DNA of 64,000 bases from Evernia prunastri (lineage: Eukaryota > Ascomycota > Lecanoromycetes > Lecanorales > Parmeliaceae): contig NKYR01000008.1 of assembly GCA_003184365.1 (NCBI GenBank), positions 248,001 to 312,000 of the forward strand, given 5' to 3'. Positions within the stretch are counted from its first letter, which is position 1; each line of letters starts with the position of its first letter. The notes beneath the pieces were generated by a model, which was given only the letters and a program-made list of their open reading frames with translations, was not told where the DNA came from and searched no databases. Positions 1 through 10,379 of this stretch are shown piece by piece. Both the position numbers and the translations under genes were made by a program.

Positions 1-1
1 G

Positions 2-127
2 GGGAGCATTGTGCGGAGGAAGGGTGCGGAGGGGGAGGGGGAGAGTGCGGGTGGGGGGTTGGATCTGTTGGCTCAGGCACCGAGGAGATTGGCGCGGTAT
101 GTTGTGGTTGATACTGCGAAAGATTGA
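2..127 (+). CDS. 3' end of an unknown gene (partial, left window edge)
   Basis: An open frame enters from the left edge at base 2 and ends with TGA at 125-127. The 41 visible residues are a Gly/Glu-rich stretch followed by LDLLAQAPRRLARYVVVDTA and a short acidic end. Codon third positions are strongly G-biased, which looks coding, and the gene would be convergent with the HMG-CoA lyase gene next to it. I do not recognise the family and no domain can be named from so little. It could also be a chance open frame in G-rich DNA. Confidence 0.4.
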   Translation, partial: GSIVRRKGAEGEGESAGGGLDLLAQAPRRLARYVVVDTAKD

Positions 128-477
128 GCTATCATTGGCACGGTGGATTAGTGGGAGCCAGGTCAAGATTGCACTGATTCAGGGGGGTGATCTATCCACA
201 AGCTAACGACATTCTCGGGCCCAAATATGCTTCCAAATACCTGGCGGGTGCGTCTGCCCCTGCTTACTGGCGTTCCCTGACTTGATCAGACCCAAATCTG
301 GAATGAGTCTTAGCTTCATTTTGTCCCAGCCAATGCAAAGACGACCAACGACCATGGTGTTCCGCCAGAATTTTGACGCAGTACCTGCCTGCTTCGAGAT
401 TTGGAAGATCTGATTTAGTGATCCTTGCTCCTGGCATATCAACCAGGGCACGATCGTCATCGGGCATAGACAGCCTC
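128..477. other. intergenic, no gene seen
   Basis: This is 3'-flanking DNA between two convergent genes. Open frames on the minus strand here (264-563 and 203-481) overlap the end of the lyase gene in other frames and show no domain. I see no repeat. Confidence 0.6.
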
Positions 478-1727
478 TCAAGTTGAAGATAACCTTGCCA
501 AAATCGCCTTCCCAGCTCGGCTGTCGTTAGGTCTACCGAGTTCCTTGGAGATCCAATTGCCAATCTCTGCCATCTTCTCTACATCTACTCCAGTGGTCGC
601 GCCTAGACTATGCAAGCAATGCAGGAGGTCTTCTGTCGCAACATTACCAGTCGCGCCTTTCGAGTACGGACAACCGCCTAGCCCGCCGACACTGCAATCG
701 AATGTCCTGATACCCTGCTCTAATCCCACCACGGCATTGACAAGAGCCTGTCCGTACGTGTCGTGGAAATGCAGAGCTAAGTCCTTGGCGGATATTCCAG
801 CTCCGAATAAGGCTTTGAGGAGCTCTTGGGTCTTCGGTGCTGTGCCCATACCAGTGGTATCTGCTACAGAGACCTCATCGGCGCCCATCTCTAGCAGGGT
901 TGCGGTAATCTCTGCCACCTTCGCTGGAGCAACGTCGGGTCCTTCATACGGACAGCCAAGTGCTACTGATACGTAGCCACGCACTCGGATATTCCGCGAC
1001 TTTGCAAGTGACACGATCGGCCTGCATCGTTCTAGTGATTCTGTGATTGTGCAATTGGTGTTTGTTTTGGAGAATGTTTCTGTCGCTGCCGTGAACAGAG
1101 ACACTTCCATCGAGTGGGGTAATGCAGACGATTTGTCGGGTTGTAACGAATTATTCTTGCCTGATGTGTCCGAAGACCTTTTGTCTGAATCTCCGGTCGA
1201 TGTGACCGCGGGCTTGGGAGATGGAGGAGGTGTAGGTATCTTGCTTGCGTCTTCGGATGAGGGACTCGGAGCGTTGTCGGTCTCCGAGGCTTTGAGGAAG
1301 TTCTGGAGTCCTTTAAGGTTAGGGACGAGGAAGTTGAACGCAACCGGTGCTGGTGCAGCAGGAGGGTGGCCAAGGAGGTGATTGAGGACTTCAGATGAGT
1401 TTGCCATCTATCCACCGTAGCGATCCCATATCAGTATGTGCACAACGGATAGCAGTTGTAACTTCGGAGTACCTGAGGCACCCATTTTGGTGCAACAAAA
1501 GATCCAGCTTCAATAGTCCTTACTCCAGTCTGAGCTAGACGACGTATGAGCTCGATCTTAGTCTCTAGCGGTATGGAGGTTGATTCATTCTGTAATCCGT
1601 CGCGTGGACCGACCTCTACTATTCGTACCTCTCCTGCTCTTCGCCGTATGCTCGTGGAGAAGCCGCGGCGGGCACACCGACATCCCAATCGCCTTCCGAG
1701 CCCCAAAATTGACGTTGTTTGAGGCAT
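478..1727 (-). CDS. HMGCL: hydroxymethylglutaryl-CoA lyase, mitochondrial
   Basis: It cleaves HMG-CoA to acetyl-CoA and acetoacetate, the last step of leucine breakdown. Two exons (1727-1473, 1407-478) are joined in phase 0 across a 65-bp intron (1472-1408), giving 394 aa. The N-terminus is Arg-rich with a STSIRRR stretch, consistent with a mitochondrial presequence. Family motifs are present: VGPRDGLQNE (catalytic Arg42-Asp43), RGYVSVALGCPYEG, HFHDTYGQ (metal-binding His298/His300) and GLGGCPYSKGATGNVATED (Cys331). A Ser/Pro/Thr-rich insert of about 60 residues (about 125-185) interrupts the barrel after NLKGLQNFL, where compact family members have a short loop. There is no C-terminal peroxisomal CKL signal. 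ATG 1727 has the presequence directly behind it. The gene is divergent from DPH1. The assignment is firm; the exact insert limits are approximate. Confidence 0.93.
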
Positions 1728-1910
1728 AGCACAGACTCACAAGCGTAGAAGCGTACAGAGCGAAGCTGTGCAATCGGTCGTCCTCTCGTCAGGCGGAGTT
1801 GCGGGGAACTGCTTGGCGTTTTCACGCTCACAACCCGGAGATCAAAAATCCCGAACGATCTGTAACAGCCCGAGGAAACACAGGAACATCCTGCATGCTT
1901 TTTGGTCAAA
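1728..1910. promoter_or_regulatory. shared divergent promoter, HMG-CoA lyase / DPH1
   Basis: Only 183 bp separate the two start codons, which point away from each other, so the core promoters of both genes must lie here or within their 5' ends. I see no clear TATA box. Confidence 0.6.
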
Positions 1911-3312
1911 ATGGAAGAAGATCGCGCGCAGACCGATCTTGGAGTGACACGTGATCTTGATTTTGGTGCAGAGAAACAGGAAACGCAGAAACAGCCTCGG
2001 AAACGGTTTATTGGGAGAAAAGAAGCAGCAGAACGAGCAGAGAAGAGGGGCGATCCAAATGGGACTATCGAAGATACTGGAGCTATACAGGGTACGAATA
2101 GAGCTATAGACGCGTGCAACCAAATACTGACAGAATGCAGTTGCACAACCAAGGAAGACGGCCAGAGCGCTTAACCAAGTTCCACCAGACATCCTTAACG
2201 ATCCAGAGATAAATGATGCCATATCTCTCCTACCTCCCAATTACTCCTTCGAAATACACAAGACGATACATCGAATCCGCACAGCTGGTTCTAAGAAGAT
2301 AGCCTTACAGTTTCCAGAAGGCTTGCTGCTGTTCGCTACCACCATCTCAGACATTCTTACACGATTCTGCCCAGGGACTGAGACGCTGATCATGGGTGAT
2401 GTAACATACGGAGCATGTTGCATAGACGACTACACTGCTCGAGCCCTTGGATGTGATATTTTGGTACACTATGCGCATAGCTGTCTTATACCAGTGGATG
2501 TCACAAAGATCAAGACTCTCTACGTGTTTGTCGATATCAGCATAGACACATCCCATTTCTTAGCAACCCTAGAGCGGAACTTCCAATCAGGCAAAACCAT
2601 AGCCATGGTCGGGACTATCCAGTTCAATGCCACCCTCCATACTGTGAAGCCCATTCTCGAGCGTGCCGGGTTCAAGGTATTGATTCCACAAATCACGCCA
2701 CTCAGCAAGGGCGAGATCCTTGGCTGCACTTCGCCACGTCTTTCAACGGATCAAGCGGATCTTATACTCTACTTGGGAGATGGCCGTTTCCATCTCGAAT
2801 CTGCCATGATTCACAACCCCTCGTTGCCCGCCTATCGCTACGATCCCTATTCACGAAAGCTCACCCGTGAAACGTACGATCATGAGGAGATGCATGATTT
2901 GCGTCGACAAGCTATCAAGTCGGCCAAAAAAGCTAAAAAATGGGGTCTCATACTCGGCTCTCTCGGTCGTCAAGGAAATCCACACACTATGACCATGATT
3001 GAAAATACCCTGAATGGGCGGGGAATTCCATTCATCAACCTACTGCTGAGCGAAATATTTCCAGGGAAACTAGCTATGATGAGCGATGTTGATTGCTGGG
3101 TGCAAATAGCTTGTCCTAGGCTGAGCATCGACTGGGGCTACGCTTTCCCAAAGCCACTGCTGACTCCTTACGAAGCACTCGTCGCTTTAGAAACAAGAGA
3201 GGAGTGGACCCATGGTAATCAAGGTGTTTATCCCATGGACTTCTACGCCAAAGATGGCTTGGGAAGAACGAAGGAGGTTGAAATTGCGCCAATAGCCGCT
3301 GCTAAGGCTTGA
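1911..3312 (+). CDS. DPH1: diphthamide biosynthesis protein 1 (3-amino-3-carboxypropyl transferase subunit)
   Basis: Dph1 with Dph2 transfers the 3-amino-3-carboxypropyl group from SAM to the target histidine of translation elongation factor 2, the first step of diphthamide synthesis, in the cytosol. Exon 1 is 1911-2091, the intron 2092-2140 (49 bp, GTACGA donor, ACTGAC branch, GCAG acceptor) and exon 2 2141-3312, giving 450 aa. The RKRFIGRK N-terminal motif is encoded by exon 1. MGDVTYGACCIDDYTARAL, LGCTSPRL and ACPRLSIDWGYAF supply the three cysteine positions (about Cys153/154, Cys256, Cys385) that ligate the [4Fe-4S] cluster in this family. ATG 1911 has A at -3 and G at +4. Length fits the family. 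It converges on the aminotransferase gene 95 bp away. Confidence 0.95.
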
Positions 3313-3407
3313 GCAAGATGTTGAATAGATCTAAGTGCTCGCTAGTACCCTGTCTACGTGTCTTCGTCATATCGTCACACTGAGGCTCAGTTCTGCTCCT
3401 CTCGAGA

Positions 3408-5048
3408 TCATACCATATACTTTTTCAACCCTCTCAATCTCTCTTTCGCCCCCTCCAACACCTCGTCATCCTTACAGACCGCAAACCGCAACCAGTCCTC
3501 AGCCAAGTACGCGTTCTCATCTGTATAGAACTCTGTTGGTGGAATGGCAGCGACACCGAGCTCCATGATGCAAAACCAACTCAGCTTGAAGTCCCTTGGT
3601 CGCTCCGCTACATGCGGTGGAAAATCATAATTTTCTGGCAACTTCACCTTGCTCAAGTTGGCAAGGACAAAGTATCCGCCCTCGGGGTCAGAATAAGGCA
3701 GACCTAGCTCGTCGAACACTTCGCAGAATCGCGTCATTTTGGACTTCATCTCGCGCTTGCTCTGCTCCCAGAAGCCTAATTCATCCGCCTTTTCAAACCC
3801 GACAGCTGCTGCCTCTTGAAGAGGACTCACACTACTGTAGCATATCCTCGTATGCGCGGCAGAGACGTACTTGATCAAGTGCTCAGGGCCAATAAGCCAC
3901 CCCACACGCCAACCGGTGGCATAGAAGTTCTTGCCCGCCGAGCCAACAGTCAAAGTCAGCTTGGCGATCTCCGGTGAAAGCGTAGCGACACGGGTGAAAG
4001 GAACGTAATAAAGGCGGTCATAAACTTCGTCGGAAAGGATGATGATGTTGTTTTTAACACAAAGGGCGCCTATGGCTTCAAGTTCGGCTTTTGAAAAGAC
4101 CTTTCCGACAGGATTGTGGGGAGAATTAAGAACGATCATGCGAGTTTTGTTGTTGATTGCTTTCTCCAATGCGGAAAAGTCAATTGCCCACTCGGAAGCG
4201 GAAGTTGTCTTATTGGCTCCCTCCTTTGGTGGCTGAAGAGGCGCGTAGACCACCTTACCGCCAGCCATCTCGATGTTAGAGATATATCTACAAGAATTCA
4301 GTCCTAACAATAGAAGGATGGCGGTGATGCGTACTGATCGAAAAAAGGTTCAAATATAACCACTTCATCCCCTGGCTCGATGAAGGCCATGAAAGCACTG
4401 AGCATACCCTCATTGGCTCCGGTAGTGATAGTAACTTCGGTCTCTGGATTTATCTTTTTGCCAAAGAAGGGTGAGTATGCTTCTGCGATTGCTTTCTTTA
4501 ATCGTGGCCGACCCTGACTATGTACTTAGCAGGCTGTACATGACCATTGAGTCCATACGCACCTTGGTAGGAGAATATTGATTGCACTCTACCCGGTCCA
4601 ATGCCTGTTTTGCAGCATCAATGACAAACTGAGGAGGATTGTAGCCACTTCAAAAAAATTGTTATTGATGAAGAGGCTTGCCGAATGAGACACGCTGCTC
4701 ATACTTACAAGAAGCCTTGTCCCATGTTTATAATTGGCTGTACCGGAGATGCCGTCGCAGCCTCGTTGACGATAGTCCTACAATAATGCATTAGCATCTT
4801 TCTTCTCAAACATCCTACCGCGTAACATATACCGCTTTGGTAAAACATAGAACTCTCAGACGGTAAAGATCTCCGTAAAAATATCTGTTGACTCACCAGA
4901 CATCTTGCTTCTGCCCTGCAACCCGCTTTGCAGGTTGAAAAGGATCACTTCTGACCATTGTAATGCTAAAATTATGTTTCAAGACCTTGTTCGGTCTACA
5001 GAGACTAGATACTCTAGTGAAGATTGGCGGCCTGAGCACAGAGTGCAT
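3408..5048 (-). CDS. BNA3: PLP-dependent aminotransferase, BNA3/kynurenine aminotransferase type
   Basis: A fold-type I aminotransferase close to yeast Bna3 and mammalian KYAT/CCBL, which convert kynurenine to kynurenic acid. Five exons are read: 5048-4897, 4777-4709, 4647-4563, 4513-4335 and 4287-3408, with introns of 119, 61, 49 and 47 bp. All joins keep frame and restore family motifs: NMGQGFFGYNPPQF, QYSPTKGRPRL, TTGANEGM, FEPFFDQY, SPHNPVGK and the PLP-lysine motif GSAGKNFYATGWRVGW (Lys281). ATG 5048 gives 454 aa with an Arg/Ser-rich, acid-free presequence of 30 residues. The second ATG at 4958 gives 424 aa without it. Both mitochondrial and cytosolic forms are therefore possible. It is divergent from MGS1 (263 bp between starts). 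The substrate is inferred from family only. Confidence 0.9.
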
Positions 5049-5311
5049 ATGCTTTTTTTTCGATGGAATGAGGATGGCGCGATTTATATATTCGACGAAA
5101 AAGAGAATCTGACAAGAGTATTTATGATTATGAGTGATGGCGACTTGAATCCTAGAAGATCCGATCAACGGAGATATTCCTTTGCCAAGACTAGTATATC
5201 CGCGAATAAGCGCGATTCGCGTAAGTATGATGTAGGTCCGAGCGAGCAGGAGGAAATGTGCACTCGATACGCGCCTCGAGCTGTCATGCTTCTCACCCAG
5301 CAACAACTACG
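5049..5311. promoter_or_regulatory. shared divergent promoter, aminotransferase / MGS1
   Basis: 263 bp lie between divergent start codons. An AT-rich patch near 5080-5095 (TTTATATATTC) is the only TATA-like element seen. If the aminotransferase uses its inner ATG (4958), the space grows by 90 bp. Confidence 0.5.
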
Positions 5312-6976
5312 ATGGTGGATTGCCCCATATGCAGCAAGCAAGTGAAGGAGACAAACATCAATTCACATATCGACTCGAGTTGCGAATCCTTCATCGATGA
5401 GCCGAGTTCGGCAGATGGTTATCAGAATGGGGCCCCCCAAGTCGCGATCTTCTTTCGCACACCTTCAAGCAAGAAAACCGCGCAAGCTCCGCCGCCGACG
5501 AAAGCCGTGAAGCAAGAATTCGCCCAAACTACGAACGGGACCTCTACGAATGGCACCAAGCCATCCTTTCCCACGCCTACGAGCAACAAACGATCAGCTC
5601 CTTCCCCTTCTTTGGATCTGGAGGATGAGTCTCGCTCTTCACAAGCCCATACTACCGATTCTGACCAGGCCCCCTCCAAACGCTCCAAACCGAACGCCCT
5701 TCAGCGTGCCGCTCCCCTCGCGGAGCGCATGCGACCCCGAACTTTAGACGATGTATACGGTCAAGATCTCGTCGGCCCTACTGGCGTTTTGCGCGGCCTC
5801 ATCGAATCTGACCGCGTCCCCTCAATGATTCTCTGGGGTAGTGCCGGCACCGGGAAGACAACGATAGCACGTGTGATCGCCAATATGGTTGGGTCCCGAT
5901 TCGTTGAGATAAACAGCACGAGCTCTGGGGTCGCAGAGTGTAAGAAATACTTTGCAGAAGCGAAGGGAGAGTTGAGCTTGACGGGCAGGAAGACCATCAT
6001 CTTTTGTGACGAGATACATCGGTTTAGTAAGAGTCAGCAGGACGTCTTTCTGGGGCCGGTAGAGGCGGGGACCGTGACTCTGATTGGGGCCACAACGGAG
6101 AATCCGAGCTTCAAGGTGCAGAACGCGCTTTTGTCCAGATGTAGGACGTTTACGCTAAGCAAGCTCACGGAAGGAGATGTGGTGGCAATTTTGAAGAGGG
6201 CGCTGGATGTTGAGGGACCAAGTTATGAGCCGAGTGAGCTAGTTGACGACGACTTAATACGATATCTTGCCTCTTTTGCAGATGGAGATGCGAGGACGGC
6301 ACTCAATCTCCTCGAGCTAGCTATGGATTTGTCGCATAGGGCCGACGCGACGAAAGAGATCATCAAAGCTTCCCTAACGAAGACACTGGTCTATGACCGC
6401 TCGGGCGATCAGCACTACGATACTATCTCGGCCTTTCATAAGTCTGTCCGCGGCTCGGATCCCAATGCTACCCTCTACTATCTTGCTCGGATGATACAGT
6501 CTGGCGAGGATGCCCTCTACATCGCGCGGCGCATGGTTGTCATAGCCTCGGAAGATATCGGCCTCGTAGACAACAGCATGCTCACGCTCGCCACATCCAC
6601 ATACACAGCCGCGGAGAAGATCGGCATGCCGGAAGCAAGGATCAACCTAGCGCACTGCGCCGTTGCGCTTGCGTTAAGCCCAAAAAGTACGCGCGCGTAC
6701 AGAGGATTGGGCAACGCGATGTCCGCCTTGAAACAACCGGGAATAGCTGCGCTGCCGATCCCGGTCCACTTGAGAAATGCGCCGACGAGGTTGATGAAAG
6801 AGATGGGGTATGGGGCTGATTACAAGTATAATCCTTTGTTTGTGGATGGACAAGTGAAGCAGGAATACCTCCCTCCAGAGCTGAGGGACAGCGTTTTCTT
6901 AGAGGAGAGGGATTTGGGGACTGAGGTTGACGAGGATATGGTCAATGGGAACGTAGTCGCTCATTCCATGTTTTAA
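5312..6976 (+). CDS. MGS1: MGS1/WRNIP1-type AAA+ ATPase with UBZ4 zinc finger
   Basis: Mgs1/WRNIP1 (RarA family) acts at stalled replication forks, binding ubiquitinated PCNA and DNA polymerase delta. It is a single exon of 554 aa. An N-terminal UBZ4 finger has Cys4, Cys7, His19 and Cys24. A low-complexity linker follows (about 30-130), then the AAA+ core: WGSAGTGKTT (Walker A, 176-184), FCDEIHRF (Walker B, 231 on), ATTENPSF (sensor 1) and LLSRC. The RarA C-terminal helical domain includes EDIGLVDN, LALSPKSTRAY and GYGADYKYNP. ATG 5312 is chosen because it directly precedes the zinc finger; the upstream open frame has no ATG. Length and order match the family, so the call is firm. Confidence 0.95.
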   Translation: MVDCPICSKQVKETNINSHIDSSCESFIDEPSSADGYQNGAPQVAIFFRTPSSKKTAQAPPPTKAVKQEFAQTTNGTSTNGTKPSFPTPTSNKRSAPSPSLDLEDESRSSQAHTTDSDQAPSKRSKPNALQRAAPLAERMRPRTLDDVYGQDLVGPTGVLRGLIESDRVPSMILWGSAGTGKTTIARVIANMVGSRFVEINSTSSGVAECKKYFAEAKGELSLTGRKTIIFCDEIHRFSKSQQDVFLGPVEAGTVTLIGATTENPSFKVQNALLSRCRTFTLSKLTEGDVVAILKRALDVEGPSYEPSELVDDDLIRYLASFADGDARTALNLLELAMDLSHRADATKEIIKASLTKTLVYDRSGDQHYDTISAFHKSVRGSDPNATLYYLARMIQSGEDALYIARRMVVIASEDIGLVDNSMLTLATSTYTAAEKIGMPEARINLAHCAVALALSPKSTRAYRGLGNAMSALKQPGIAALPIPVHLRNAPTRLMKEMGYGADYKYNPLFVDGQVKQEYLPPELRDSVFLEERDLGTEVDEDMVNGNVVAHSMF

Positions 6977-8630
6977 GACGCCGCAGCAATACATGACCCC
7001 GTGCCGCAGTTCTTGGTGGCTATGTGGAAGCTAGGATATGATACCGACGTCAGCTGGTTTGTCGCCGCTGCCGGAGGACCGTGGTGATGAGCTGTGGCAG
7101 CAAAAGGCGGGTTGAGGGAGGGGCCTCCGACCGCTCATAGTACTTATTTACGCGGTATGCCTGCATCGAGTAAAGTGCCCCTCGTCGCTTTGAAAACCTC
7201 CCTTTCAAAGGTGAGCCGAGGGTATAACGGTCAAAAGAAGCCTTGTATAGGTCGTTGAGCGTCCATTCTTGAGGTACTTTGCATGGGCCGATACCGTATG
7301 AGGGCTTATTTTAATATCGGATAACAGCCTCAGACAATACCTGTAATTACGCAGCATATTTTCCAGACTCTCATCGATACGATCCACTTTCCTTTCTGAG
7401 ACCGCCGCTCACTCCGGCCTACAACAGAATCGGGGGGGCTATTACTACAGGGCAGAAACACTGGATCGTCTTGTGACGCGAGATGAAAGGCCCGCTGTTC
7501 CGTCAGGGTGCTTGGAGGGATTTCTGTATCGTCGCAGTCCCTTCGGTGCGACTTGGCGCTATCCTATATTCATTGACTTGACCTCTAGTCTTTTGTATAA
7601 TAGCATTGGCGTTTTTCGGGATAGCGTCTACCAGAACTGACCTGCCATTACCTATATACTCAAAAGCCTCTTCTGCATGCATGCACTAACGCAGTTGCTA
7701 AAATAGCGGTACCGACTTCGCTATCCGCGTTTCTGTCTCTGTTCGATGGATGGAAAGCGGCCAGGGTGTCTCGATCTGGGGTTTGGGACTTTCTTTGGGT
7801 GATGTGTAGGGACGGAGAGAGAGAAAGATAAGGTGAGATGAGGTGGGTGCTAGGTAGACGGGTAGGTGGGTAGGCAGTAGGCAATTCTAGCCACCTTCAC
7901 TGGTACCGGACTATTGTCGCCTAATGGCCACTGCAAATTTGTCCCTATCATGCCAGTAGCCATGGTTTCTGGTCGATCGCATTTGCGCAGCCTCGTTATT
8001 GCTAGGGGCCACGAGCCAGAATTTTGCGCGCACAGGTTATTGTATTATCCGCGCCTTGTGATTGCTCTCCGTTCGATTGCTATATTTTCAGAGCTATCGC
8101 GCTTTTTGTTCGTACCAGCCTACACCTGTCTGTAGCTTCATGTCACTCGTGCCGCAGAGGTACGTGGTGTGTTAGGGTACGAGAATATGCCTGCCGAGGT
8201 CGCTATTCGCATGTCGCTCTGGCATTGGATCCGATCAATCAATCTTTGTTTGCTCTCGTTTGTGTATGTGACGTAAGTTGATGGTTCAGAAACGGGAAGA
8301 TTGGTGGATGGGTGGACTAGCGAAGGGAAATGAAAAGCACGATTGTTTGTAAGATGGGAAGACGTATGTGCTAATAGTATTGATCGGTCTCTGTCTTGGC
8401 TATTACTCAGCCTTGCTGGACGTTTCTGGATTGGGTTTTCATGGAGTCGGGATGAGAGAAAATTGAGGAATCAAACGATTACTCAGCGCATTGTGGAAGA
8501 GTGATGGGGTTTAGGGAAAACGTCTATGGGTACCATTTTCCAATGATGTGATCAGAACCAATTCATCATGATTACCTTCTCGCTACCATGGTCCTTGTAT
8601 GTCTATGGAGAGAAGTCGATAATGAGCCCT
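6977..8630. other. intergenic, one stray 64-bp repeat unit
   Basis: 1.65 kb with no supported gene; the longest open frames are short and lack domains. A purine-rich G/A tract lies at about 7805-7880. One copy of the 64-bp repeat is listed separately at 7991-8048. The interval contains 3' ends of MGS1 and of the HET gene. Confidence 0.6.
7991..8048 (+). repeat. solitary copy of the 64-bp repeat
   Basis: The stretch from CCTCGTTATTGCTAGGGG through CACGAGCCAG, TTGCGCGCACAGG and TTATTGTATTA matches the units of the tandem array at 11180-11443, same strand, with only scattered differences. It is one unit, 3.2 kb from the array. Confidence 0.8.
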
Positions 8631-10379
8631 TCAGCCGAGTCGTCCATCGAAAGATGTCCACAAGTCCTCCGGAACTGGAAATGTATCCTCCAGGACACCA
8701 TCTCGTGACACTACGCCAACGGTCGACTCTGGAACCGTTGCCTCATAGTCGGCGTCATCGCGCCACGCGCAGACGCCGGCGCGCACCCAAGGCTTGCCGG
8801 TAGCCTCGAGTTGTTGAAAAGCGAGCAGCCCGACCGCGTAGCCGAAAGCCCAGTCCTCGCCCATCTTCGAGGAGCCAAGCAAAAGCACCGAGTACTGATC
8901 CACCGGCAATGGAAGATAGTTCGCCAGTTCCTCAAAGCTGACTGTGCTAGCCCATTGATTGCTGAAGTTGCTCAGGTTCTGCATCGATGGACTGGGGCTA
9001 GGGGAAAGGGATTTGCTTGGGTGAGAAGATTGAGCATCTAAAAGCACGTGAACTTGATATGGTGCTCTAACGTGCTCTTCTCGGTGGTGCGCAATGGTTC
9101 GCCACAGGTTGAGGAGCCCCCGAAAATCACAAGACATCCCAGTGATGAGAGGTATGCCGCGAGGACTCGGATAAATCTTACTTTTTGAACGAGAAGTCAA
9201 GGCATGCATGAAAACGAACGGTAGACTCATATGCTCGCTTACTCTCCAACATTTGCCCACCGCTGAGGGCTTATCATGTACATGTAGCTGTGCAAAAAGT
9301 GGGTTTTGAGAGTTCAAGATGAAGCCGAAATTGTCTTGGAGGGCGGAAAAGCTCGAGGTGAGGTGAAGAGAGATATCGTAGATCTGCATGATTCCGTAGA
9401 TGCGATCATTCTGCAAGGATGCTTGACGTTTGGTAGACGCAGCGTACAGTGTCCACTCGTTCTTGCCGTCCAAAGAAAGCAATCCCGAGTCCATAAGATG
9501 CTGACAAACCGCGTTTGCCGATGGATCTTCCATTGACATGCAGAAGCTAAACGCTTGCTGGCATCGTACAAGAAGCCAGTTCAATGTTATCGGAATTGCG
9601 AGCTCGTGGTCCATGACCGCGCATAGCAAAAATCATCGTCGAAGATCGAGATAGTAGAATCGCGTGTTTACAGAGATAAGCTCTTGTACAGTCCATAAGG
9701 AGGTGAACCATGGTTGATGGACGAGGCCTTGAATGGCCTCGAGAAGCGATCCCACGGTGGGGTCAGTCCTCGCTAACGATGACTTCATCGAGAAGGTCGC
9801 TGAATACCCATCCTTGAGCTCATAAGAGCTCCTGCAGAATGTCTCCATGGTCCACAAGCATCGTTCGAGGTCCTCGCTGTTCCACGGAGCTAGCCACGCA
9901 AACACCTTCGTTGCTCTCCGAAAGATAGCCGCTTGCTTCCCTATTTCATCCATCTTGACCGCCGGATCATCTTGATCTATACATGCTATGTCGAGCCATA
10001 TAAAATCCACACCCTTACCAGCCAACTTAATAGCGGCTTCAAAATCATCGGTGGCAAAATGCGTCCCTCTGATTGGCGGAACCGCCCATGAAAGGTTATT
10101 GACCTGAATGGAGTTTGCGCTTGAGTCAGCAAACCTGCCCCAGGTATAGGATATCGCGTGATAGAACGGCTCTTTGTGTTCCCGGTAGGTACTCCCCGCC
10201 TTCCGCTCCAGAGAGGTCATCGATGAGACGTGAAGCAGGCGCCGGGGCCACGGAGACGGTGCTTCTCGAGGTTCGGGCTCGTATCTCTCGTAACGCCGAT
10301 GCGTTGAAGTCAGCGTTAAAGTGTCACGGTTGGATTTGAACCTCTTGTGTCTGTGGTTGCTTGTGGCGGATGAGCTCAT
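8631..10379 (-). pseudogene. HET-domain protein gene with one in-frame stop
   Basis: HET domains act in fungal heterokaryon incompatibility and programmed cell death. From ATG 10379 the frame encodes 248 residues with the family signature: FYHAISYTWG (about 72-81), FIWLDIACIDQDD (about 127-138), AAIFRRATKVFAWL and PWFTSLWTVQEL. It meets TGA at 9635-9633 and then stays open in the same frame for another 333 codons to TGA 8631-8633. The downstream part (ITLNWLLVRCQQAF and so on) looks like normal continuation of such proteins, so the stop most likely breaks a 582-codon gene. The codon could have arisen from CGA by C to T. A 69-bp GTAAAC...CACGAG intron would also remove it, but has no convincing branch site. 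The gene lies in the same orientation as the NACHT-ankyrin gene upstream. Confidence 0.7.

Noticed and set aside
264..563. 99-codon minus-strand open frame
   Set aside because: Overlaps the end of the HMG-CoA lyase gene in another frame; no domain or start context.
9565..9646. GTAAAC...CACGAG intron that would remove the HET stop codon
   Set aside because: No convincing branch site and it would delete residues that fit the family; kept only as an alternative.
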